From NCBI GenBank assembly GCA_033239125.1, contig BSWB01000006.1:118032242-118096241 (forward strand): a DNA stretch of 64,000 nt. The letters are read 5' to 3'. Within the stretch, counting starts at the first letter, position 1. The number at the start of each line of letters is the position of its first letter. Source of the DNA: Fagopyrum homotropicum. Its lineage: Eukaryota > Streptophyta > Magnoliopsida > Caryophyllales > Polygonaceae. The notes beneath the pieces were generated by a model, which saw only the letters and a list, made by a program, of their open reading frames with translations, did no database searches and was not told where the DNA came from. The position numbers were made by a program, and so were the translations under genes. Positions 57,501 to 64,000 of this stretch are shown in pieces.

Positions 57501-58343
57501 GTTGTTGTTGTTACGGTATCCGTTGTTGTTGTTCCTTTTCCCTTGCTCTTCCTTCTTGGTTTGTGCAACCAAGAGTTCCTTCAATTGCTTCACGTCATTC
57601 TTCAAAGACGTGAGTTGATTGTTGTTGGGCTGAGTTTCTTGGAAGTTAACTCTTTTAACTCCACCTTCAGCTCCTTGGTGGGTGTACTTCTCCATATGCA
57701 AGGCTTGCTTCTCGATGAAGTCCCAAGCCTCGTCAATCGCCATGTCCATGAAGGTACCGGCGGAGAGTAGTTGGATATTGAACTGGGTGCTTCCGTCCAG
57801 TCCGTTGAAGTATATCTCCAATAACTCTAACTTTGGAATCCCATGATGTGGGCAATCCAAAAGAATGTCCTTGAACCGCTCCCATGACTTGGACAAGCTC
57901 TCCTTGTCCTTCATAATGAAAGCGTTGATCTTCCCTCTCATTTCAGCGGTCTTTGAGGGGGGAAAGAATTTGATCAAGAACTCCGTTGTCATCTCCTCCC
58001 ATGTGCTGATTTTTCCTGGAGGAAGAGATTGATACCAAGTAAGAGCTCTATCTTTTAAAGAAAAGTAAAAAGGTCTTAGCTTGTAGTTGTTATTTTCAAT
58101 CCTTGAAGGTCTCAAGGTTTCCATCAAGATCTCATAGTTTTGAAGATGTTGATGTGGTGATTCCTTTTCCAGCCCTCCGAATTGGCATTGGCGAATCATG
58201 GATAGAACTTGCGGTCGAAGTTCGTAGTCATGGTCCGCTGGATCTCCTAAGTTGACTCCTGGACGCCTCAGTTGTTGATTAGGGTCCATCCTTTGACCTA
58301 GGGTTCGTGGGATTCCTGCAAGAAGAACATCTCGGACTGGCAT
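54567..58343 (-). CDS. Athila-like gag-protease-integrase polyprotein without RT (1258 aa)
   Basis: Domains in order: gag capsid (about 45-215, with LTWYQSLPPG and FPPSKTAEMRGKI); an Asn-rich linker (about 268-320) with no CCHC knuckle; aspartic protease with CDLGAS (575-580) and ILGRPFLAT (649-657), where DLG instead of DTG is usual for Athila. A linker (about 690-805) carries the dyad-encoded residues. The integrase has its HHCC finger (His899, His908, Cys939, Cys942) and catalytic Asp971, Asp1030, Glu1066 with 35 residues between the last two. The C-terminus ends with a GPYVVKHVFPHGAVEI-type domain. RT and RNase H, normally ~600-700 residues after protease, are missing at about residue 805 without loss of frame. 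True translation start is probably upstream, at 58739. Confidence 0.9.
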   Translation of the reverse strand: MPVRDVLLAGIPRTLGQRMDPNQQLRRPGVNLGDPADHDYELRPQVLSMIRQCQFGGLEKESPHQHLQNYEILMETLRPSRIENNNYKLRPFYFSLKDRALTWYQSLPPGKISTWEEMTTEFLIKFFPPSKTAEMRGKINAFIMKDKESLSKSWERFKDILLDCPHHGIPKLELLEIYFNGLDGSTQFNIQLLSAGTFMDMAIDEAWDFIEKQALHMEKYTHQGAEGGVKRVNFQETQPNNNQLTSLKNDVKQLKELLVAQTKKEEQGKRNNNNGYRNNNNGSRNNNDNNNNRGSNSNNWRANNQNSGNNHSNSNSNDSSNPFLSSPSSSSTPLKSQGQGSSSSQPEKKDAVLEAILIKLNAMENSMTSFLKAQKAFEQQLASRANEAPRDPGKLPARTESNPKGQIMAITTRSGLKTADPVPRSVPVPTKTTSVQVQSKNTSAEMPTEVEPQKAEGKTEVYVPPPAYKPPLSFPQSRARAHLDKHFGKFLDLINKLHINIPFLDAIIGMPAYGKFLKEILSRKRKLEDFGEVRMTSKSSELIQVMKEKMPPKLRDPGSFCIPIQVGDVTCEALCDLGASVSIIPLELCVKIRLGEPKPVKIRFYMADRSITHPVGILEDVPVKLGNFYLPIDFVVLDIPADYPVPIILGRPFLATSGCNVDCKNGKLKFNIDGDEVEFALLAAMKGEQLSDDIFNIYDEEESRELVSSILINDPLERVISFSLMEEGIDASCDADIRSLKALEEDPGAKTEKLIQETKISNFGSSCSTSTEALSGLSEATEEHLGQRFCASTEVDGEMMSTETTENNKLLTPFSDIHPQLVDHSIHQLSDNKGPWYADIVNYLVCQETPPGLTYSQKKRFFKEVRHYYWDEPLLFKRGPDGMLRRCIPEDEVNSVIRHCHSLPCGGHTSTDKTCAKVLRSGFFWPTLFKDVQSFVVSCDACQITGNLSRRNEMPLNNIQEVEIFDVWGIDFMGPFPSSGGNLYILLAVDYVSRWVEAIASPTNDVKVVVKFLNRTIFPRFGTPRIIISDGGTHFINRKFKALLSKYGVTHKVSTPYHPQTSGQVEISNREIKAILEKTVSRTRKDWSMKLDDALWAYMTFKTHIGTTPYNLVYGKSCLLPVELEHKAYWAIKWLNFDIKEAGEKRLLELNELEELRLNAYENAKIYKERTKRWHDKRIVPKELNEGDLVLLFNSRLRLFPGKLKSRWTGPYVVKHVFPHGAVEIWGETSGSFKVNGHRLKKYQPETPVEEVAPIYLV

Positions 58344-58385
58344 CCGAGGTGGAAGTACCTCGGCCGGGGCATCAGGTACTGGGAC

Positions 58386-58739
58386 CTACCTCGGTCGAGG
58401 GTCAGCAACTGGAACCTGCCTCGGTCCAGCATTGGGAACTGGGTCTTTCCTCGGTCGAAGTAGAATCTGGTCTCGTATGACGGCCATCTCTGCTTCGATT
58501 GCTTCAGTTTTGGTGCGAGTTTCTTCCTTCTCTCGCCTTAGTTCTTCCCTGCTGAGGCGTAGCAGCTCTAACGCCTCTTTCAACTCGGCTTCAAGATCGC
58601 GGTTTTCTTGTTGGGCCATCTTCGCTTCTCTTAAGCGTCGCTTGTATGTCTTTTCTGGTTCGGGATCGTAAGGAACGATTTCCTTCCTAGTGCGGGTTCT
58701 TTGCATATACCTAAGAAAGAACCTGTAAAAGTCACTCAA
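58386..58739 (-). CDS. Athila-like gag, N-terminal coiled-coil segment (117 aa before an in-frame TAG)
   Basis: The frame starts at an ATG about 70 nt after the primer-binding site, so this is the true start of gag. It encodes a basic beginning (YMQRTRTRKEIVPYDPEPEK), a strong heptad-like Glu/Leu/Arg coiled coil (about 40-90), and a Pro-rich end with PRQVPVADPRPR. It then meets a single TAG (58386-58388) and continues in the same frame, 14 codons later reaching the Met of the long frame at 58343. The stop lies in a tandem ~30 bp repeat; the neighbouring unit has a sense codon, CAG, at that position. Either a point mutation or a readthrough site. Confidence 0.75.
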   Translation of the reverse strand: MSDFYRFFLRYMQRTRTRKEIVPYDPEPEKTYKRRLREAKMAQQENRDLEAELKEALELLRLSREELRREKEETRTKTEAIEAEMAVIRDQILLRPRKDPVPNAGPRQVPVADPRPR

Positions 58740-58809
58740 GTAGAGTGGTTAGTAGACACGGGGGCAAGTGCCCCAAGAGCAAACCGCAACCGGCTCGGTC
58801 TAGACCAAG

Positions 58810-58827
58810 TCCCGAGCAACGACGCCA
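58810..58827 (-). other. Primer-binding site, tRNA-Asp type
   Basis: The minus strand reads TGGCGTCGTTGCTCGGGA, close to the TGGCGCCGTTGCCGGGGA complement of tRNA-Asp used by Athila elements, with two differences. Its distance to the LTR end is 6 nt. Confidence 0.85.
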
Positions 58828-58833
58828 AAAACT

Positions 58834-60595
58834 TGTTCGCTCCAAACGGTGTGTGCAAGCTTTAAATTTATAACCCTAGATGTAAGCTTAAAACAAGGAT
58901 GCGAACCCGCAGTGTACGGGTCAATCGTAATAAAAAGCAAGGAATTTCAGGGGTCGATCACAGGGACTTAGTGAAACAAAGTCCAATTACGGTATGCTTA
59001 TGTAAATACTAACCACAAGAGCAATTTAACACAATCAAAGATGAATAAGAAGTCAATAAAACAAATATGCAATTCTAGGGATTAAAGCATCTAGTTGTGG
59101 TTCCAACTCAAGATCTAAAGATAAGCGGACAAAGCTGAGGTTTTTGCATAGGGAAGGTGTTACTAAAGTGGAATAGATCACCGGGTAAGTCTCACTACTC
59201 ACTAATCCTAAACCGTAACTCCTATTACCGGGTAAGTCTCAAGGAATTAAGATAAAGAACTATAACCTCGAACTAACACACCATCTAAGGGAATAGAATC
59301 AACCTTTACCGGGTAAGTCTCAGGCTAACTCACAAAGATGGGATGGAAGCAAACTCAAACCCCAATAAAGGATAAACCTTTATTACCTACACTTATGATC
59401 TTAGGTACACAAACTAAGGAATTACCGGGTAAGTCTCATCCTAAGCATGCATTGAACCAGGAAAGGTGTAATAAGAATAGGATTTGACAAACTCTAACAC
59501 TTAACTCTCAGTTTAGGATCAGATAAGTCACCTCAGTCAGAAGAATTCCACCCCGGCCGAGATGTTCATCGACTGAGCGAGATGCTTAGGGTTAAGGTTA
59601 AAGGCTCGAACTTTCAGGGTCCTACTGGAATCTAAGATTATTCTATCATTGTTTTTCCCACAACCTTCAGTCAATCACCCTAGAATCACACAAGGAAATT
59701 AGCCACTCATCATCATCATCATGAAAGTATTAATCAAATATATGGGAAGAAGGTGAATATTTGAACAAGAAGAATTTAATAAAAAGACTTCAATAACTGA
59801 ATCAAATATCACAACAAAAAGCGTTCCTTGGATATAAATCCAACAAGAATGACAACAAGGAAGAGAATCTAAGGTAATCTTACAAGAAAACCTTCCAAAA
59901 GCTATAAAAGGTACAATCTTCCTTCAACCTTCAAAAAGGTTCTTCAAATCTCCCAACTGGAGTATGGATGTTGCTGCGTGTAACGAGATTTTCCAACTGT
60001 ATGCGGATGTCGGATTTGTGGGAAATCCGACCCTTTTTATAGGAAAATAACCCTCCAAAGATAAGATATCTTAGAAGAGATCTCTTCCCATAAAAATAGG
60101 TAAAATATATCATCTAGTATATCTTCTTCCTTCCAGGAACCAAGCCCAAAAATATAAGATCACTTTCCAAATATAAAAGATCTCAGCCAAGAATAAAATA
60201 TTCTCGCCGCGTCCTAGGTATTCGCCTCGGTCGAGTCGACTTCCCTGGATCACCTCGGTCGAGATGAATCTGTGGTCAACCGAGGTGAGTCACAACTGAA
60301 TGTGAAATCTCTCAAAACTGGTCCAAAGTAAATCCTTAATCCATGGCTATGCTTCCTGGATGGTTCCTTATGTTCCTCAATGTAGCTCCAATGACTCCAT
60401 AGCTCCTTTTGCTCCTTTTTGATGCAAAACGTGCCATTTTACCTACGATTACAACAAAACTAGGTGTAGACCTCGATTCCCGCAAAGGTAGATGAAATGG
60501 TAATATAATCATATAATATACATACAAACATGCAGATTATGAAAGATAAAACGTCCAAACAAACCCCAAAATATAGACTATAATTCATGCTATCA
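58834..60595 (-). repeat. 5' LTR of the Athila-like element
   Basis: Same termini as the 3' LTR; few substitutions and small indels (for example an extra CAT triplet near 59716). The four ACCGGGTAAGTCTC motifs are at 59180, 59227, 59308 and 59424. On the minus strand it is followed by the primer-binding site after a short AGTTT spacer. Confidence 0.93.
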
Positions 60596-60600
60596 ACGTT

Positions 60601-60808
60601 TTACATCCAAGATGGGGGGATTGATGCGGCCTTGACCCCTATGTCCCAAGATGAGGAAGACGAGGCATTTCGGGTTCGCTCCGATGGACCGCTCACCTGT
60701 TTCCATGCTAAGGCCATCGCCCAAGTTATCGGCTCCATCATTGCCCGCACCGTTGCTTGTCACGGGCCCATTGGTTGCAAACCGTGCCTCTACGCCACCA
60801 TAGCATGA
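60601..60808 (+). pseudogene. CRM-like pol, C-terminal end, overlapping the 3' LTR
   Basis: The reading from 49106 continues here past the ACGTT site: FYIQDGGIDAALTPMSQDEE, then FRVRSDGPLTCFHAKAIAQV and a TGA stop at 60806-60808. The GPLT-x-x-x-AKA part corresponds to the GP(I/L)TRARAK motif near the end of chromoviral pol. The frame passes over the purine tract GATGGGGGGAT and into the LTR, an arrangement known from CRM elements. Confidence 0.75.
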
Positions 60809-61437
60809 AGCTTGTCAAGCCGGCACCGTTCCGGCGCATTTTCCCTATTTTAGCGTTTTGTAATAATAAGTCTTTTTATTTTCGAAATATTAATTTTCGG
60901 GACTTAATTTTTCGAATTTAAGATTAGACTTTTGGTTTCGGAATTTAATTCAGAAACTTAATTCCGACTTAAATTCTCAACCTTTCATATTTTTAGGCTT
61001 TTCATTTTCGGAACTTTAATTCCAACTTTATTTCCGTCATTTAAGTTCCGTCTCTTGGTATAGCCTTCATCCACTATATAAGGGGATGCTTGGCTCATTT
61101 GTAAAGCATGTTCAATTTGATTAAGTATATGAGAAGTATTTTCCTCCTACTTACTTAAGCATCAATCTCTCTTCTATCCTCTCAAAGTTCTTCTTTTGGA
61201 TCTTCGATCCAAACTCATCCATCTTCGAGGATTCTTCAAGAATCAACCAACCGATCCACTTCAAGGCTTGATCGATCAATCTAGATTGACTCAACCATTC
61301 AACTTCCGCCTCCATCTCTAAGCTTCCGCCACCCACGTTCAAACATTCAAACGCATCCGCACTTCAACTAAGGAGTAGTTGAGCTTCAAATTTATCTAGA
61401 TCCAGAATCTTTTATTGACGTGTCCAAGGACGCATCA
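60622..61437 (+). repeat. 3' LTR of the CRM-like element with TATA box
   Basis: Preceded by the purine tract AAGATGGGGGGAT. The start TGATGCGGCCTTGAC and the reverse of the end TGATGCGTCCTTGGAC form near-perfect terminal inverted repeats, which fixes an 816 bp LTR. CTATATAAGG (61074-61083) is a good TATA box. The 5' LTR is missing because the element is a recombinant truncated on its left. Confidence 0.78.
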
Positions 61438-61491
61438 TAAGGCCAATCTATCTACGCAAGCATCAGATATAAAAAAATGTGTAGCACCGGT
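61438..61491 (-). pseudogene. Tekay-type protease, internal codons
   Basis: The minus strand reads TGATHFFISDACVDRLAL, which continues the protease active site split by the solo LTR at the CCGGT duplication. Downstream the frame is cut by the end of the CRM-like LTR; the RT region never follows. Confidence 0.8.
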
Positions 61492-63309
61492 TGTCACGCT
61501 TAGGATGTGTGTGATACGCAATAGGTTTTAAATTTATACTCGTTATATTTCTCCTAACTCCTAGCGAACCCGCAGTGTATGGGTCGTTTGTAATAGGGAT
61601 AGTATTCCGAGGTCGAACACAAAGACTAAGGTGAGATTGATTCGATTAGTGATTTAGTTTAGTGAAGATCTAGATTAAGAAAAGGGAAAGAAGTAAAGAA
61701 ATGAAAATCTCAATGTTTTTGGTGGGTTTTTAGGTGATCAATCAAGGATCACGAATCATGCGAAATAAGCAATCAACTAAGCTAACAAATCAACACAAAC
61801 AAACAAGCTAAACTCGAGATATGAATCAAAGAGAGAAAAGCGGATTCTAGGGGTTGGAAATTCCGGTTATGGCATAGGACTCAAGCTATCTAATCATTCC
61901 TTGGATTAACTATGATATGTTGGGAGTGAGTGTTTCTAGATTGGGATCAATCACCGGGTAGGTCTCATGGTCCACTAGTCCGTTCCTAAGGTCTCATCAC
62001 CGGGTAAGTCTCAAAGAGCCTAAGGAATGGAATTCTACACAAACCGGATTGTTACCTAGGGGTCTAACCTATCCTCACCGGGTAAGTCTCGAAAGGGTTA
62101 GTCCTAAACAATTATCCTAGCACACTTAGTCCAATGGCGGCTTATGAGGTTCACCACTACCTAAAGTTTGTCATCTTTGAAATCTAAGAGCAAGAATCAC
62201 CGGGTAGGTCTCTTCTAACACTTAGTTGCTAACACTAGGTCACCCTAGGATAAATTTAACTCAACAAACACTAGGATTTCAACATTCTAACAATCTAGAA
62301 CTTAGATCCATCGAACCAGGGAAACCACGGGCTGTTCTACCACTTCCACGGCCGTGGAAGGGCAAGAACTAACCGTGGACTATAGCAGTGACATCGTTCA
62401 ATGTAAACAAGTCATCCAAAGGTAAATCTAAGTCCATCCTATCATAGTCCTAGCCATAACCGTCCTTTCCTTACCCTAGAATCGCATCTATTTAGCCTAC
62501 AACTTTCATCATAACAATCGAAATCATCAAACATAAAATCATGGCTTCCATTTGCAAGACAATGAAGAGAAAGAGATGAAGAAGTGAAGCAAACAAAACC
62601 AAGCTGAAAGTAAGATTAGAAAGACTCACAACCCTTCAAAAGAAGGTTTAATCGATTCTTACAACCCTAGAAAACGATTCCGAAATCCTTCACTACAAAA
62701 CCTATCAAGTGCTAGCAATGGTGTGTTCTTCTCCTCTTCTCCAATGGAGCTCTTCTCCTCCTTCAATGTTAGCTCTCCTCCTTGGGGAATCTTCTTGTTT
62801 TTGAGAGTGTTTTTGATTGGATGATAGGGGATTGAAAGATGCCCTCTTTCAGCCTTGCAGGACCACTTTTATACTACCACCATGCTAGAGAAGGCCATGA
62901 GATCGTGGCACAGCTGTCACAACCGTCTGGCAAAAACCACGGTTGGTTCCACGGCCGTGGAAGTGCCAGCAACCATGGTTTGGTGCTTTAGCTTCGCCTT
63001 GGATCATTAAGTTATGATTTGGTGCATGGCTTGTGTTGGCAAGGTTCCATGAGTCCTCCTTAGCCTCTAGCTTGCATCCTAATGAGTCCGAGGGTGTGTC
63101 ATCTTGATGAACGATCCTCAAACGTATCGATTAAGCTCCTAAATCTCCCAAAATACCTACAAAGCAATGCAAAAGTCCGTGTAGACGTCTATCTCGACAA
63201 AATACGTGAATTGAGTGCAAACGTCGTGAACTAGTGCTAAACCATGCATGAATGAGTGAGAAATCTATCTAAATGATTACCTAAACCTAAGTCATAAATC
63301 GTGTTATCA
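61492..63309 (-). mobile_element. Athila-type solo LTR of a third subfamily
   Basis: The plus strand starts TGTCACGCTTAGG and ends CGTGTTATCA, with a perfect CCGGT duplication (61487-61491; 63310-63314) that falls inside the protease codons of the Tekay element. The GCGAACCCGCAGTGTATGGG segment and four ACCGGGTARGTCTC motifs (61953, 61999, 62077, 62199) match the Athila-like LTRs at 49 and 59 kb. It carries its own palindromes, CTTCCACGGCCGTGGAAG (62343-62360) and TTCCACGGCCGTGGAA (62947-62962). No internal region. Confidence 0.88.
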
Positions 63310-64000
63310 CCGGTATCGAAAAGAACTCTGATATGAAAACCATTAATATGAATGGTACCTATGGTCGTTGGCGTTGTTGGCTCCACAACACTACTCAGCT
63401 CGTAAACTCTAGTTGATGTATCTCTAGAGTCTACTGAACCACCAACTCATCCTCTACCTCTCCCCTGTCCCGGAGTGGAACCCTACGGAGCGGTAGAATG
63501 AGGAACTCTCTGCTGCTGATACTGAGGTCATTGTCCTCCTCCTGTAGCACTAGCAGGTGAAGAACCCTGCTGAGATGGTGCATTGCCTTGACGGCAGAAC
63601 GCAACTCTATGTCCGGGCTTGCCACAAGAGTAGCAAGTTACAACAGCCTTCTTGCAATCAGCTCTCATATGCCCAACACCTCCACAGTTAAAGCACTACC
63701 GTCCTCTGTCAGAACTCTATACAGACTGCTGGAAACCAATACGTCCCGGCGTCTGACTACGCCCAAATCCAGCTGCTCCAGCTCCAACATTGGCTGGTCC
63801 AGTCCTCTACCTCTTCTCAGGACCTCTTGTCTGAGAAGCTCTCCTCTGACCCGGTCGGTCTCGCTCGTAAGCAGATGCTCTATCCTGATAGTCCTTCAAG
63901 GAGTTACAACGAAAACCGATAAGATAAGAGCGTGCCGACACTCTCAACCTCCAAGAGAAAAGATAAACATGTTGATCCTCAGGTGGTGCAGACGGACCCA
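63310..64000 (-). pseudogene. Tekay-type gag with two zinc knuckles, and protease start
   Basis: The minus strand shows gag entering from the window edge, then two CCHC knuckles, CFNCGGVGHMRADC and CYSCGKPGHRVAFC, a Gln/Ser-rich linker, and the protease start IGTIHINGFHIRVLFDTG at the CCGGT site. At least one stop precedes the first knuckle, and other frames are disturbed. Strand and element type fit the integrase-chromodomain part at 44810-46470, so both are ends of one Tekay element whose middle was replaced. Confidence 0.82.

Larger units (their letters stand above)
49112..60595 (-). mobile_element. Complete Athila-like Ty3/gypsy element lacking reverse transcriptase
   Basis: An 11,484 bp element with near-identical LTRs of ~1.76 kb and a perfect ACGTT target duplication (49107-49111; 60596-60600). 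On the minus strand the order is 5' LTR, tRNA-Asp-type primer-binding site, gag-protease-integrase frame, ATHILA-family ORF in the env position, long spacer, purine tract, 3' LTR. The extra ORF and the primer type define the Athila lineage. Highly similar LTRs and long open frames indicate recent movement. Without RT it would need enzyme from elsewhere (inference). Dyads with a CTCGGYCGAG core occur throughout. Confidence 0.93.

Noticed and set aside
57407..57770. Plus-strand frames rich in Val, Leu or Cys
   Set aside because: Shadows of the Asn-rich linker of the Athila-like polyprotein.
60587..60808. Independent 73-codon gene starting at 60587
   Set aside because: Its start lies in the Athila LTR end; from 60601 it is the tail of the CRM-like pol.

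Overview
The window is plant nuclear DNA, most likely from a eudicot. It is dominated by nested LTR retrotransposons of typical plant lineages: Ty1/copia, Athila, and chromoviruses of Tekay and CRM type, plus large-LTR non-coding derivatives. A small island of host genes for secreted proteins sits near the middle. No species can be assigned from sequence alone. No rRNA, tRNA, CRISPR or prokaryotic features are present.

Left third (1-25.7 kb). A decayed minus-strand copia element runs off the left edge and ends in an LTR at 15975-16570. Its gag gene was split by a ~2.95 kb reverse solo LTR (2398-15479, target duplication TCGGG). That solo LTR was itself split by a 10.1 kb LARD-like element (4628-14755, duplication GCAGC) with two ~3 kb LTRs and a 4.1 kb interior without coding capacity. 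After ~1.3 kb of unassigned DNA comes a second, related LARD-like element (17891-25671), truncated at both ends. It is followed by a tandem array of hairpin-forming ~45 bp repeats.

Middle (25.7-42 kb). This is the host gene island. A two-gene unit was duplicated in tandem: a pectin methylesterase/invertase inhibitor (PMEI) gene lies upstream of a small secreted Lys/Glu-rich protein gene, all on the minus strand. One unit is intact (39393-40388 and 36968-37597). In the other, the acidic gene (27578-28225) is intact, but the PMEI copy is a relic cut by a hAT MITE. This second unit was also stretched by a 2.6 kb solo LTR that contains a second solo LTR, which contains a third.

Right third (42-64 kb). 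A minus-strand Tekay-type chromovirus (3' LTR 43081-44809, integrase and chromodomain to 46470, protease and gag from 61.4 kb to the edge) has lost its RT region. In that gap sits a recombinant of Athila-like RT joined to CRM-like integrase and LTR. The CRM part was then interrupted by a complete 11.5 kb Athila-like element (49112-60595, duplication ACGTT). A further Athila-type solo LTR (61492-63309, duplication CCGGT) splits the Tekay protease codons.

The Athila-like element is the most interesting object. Its main frame encodes gag, protease and a DD35E integrase but no reverse transcriptase. LTRs, spacers and coding linkers all carry many copies of a GC-centred dyad (CTCGGYCGAG core). Related LTRs carry different dyads at matching positions. 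No alignments or identity values were computed; all homology statements come from reading the sequence by eye.
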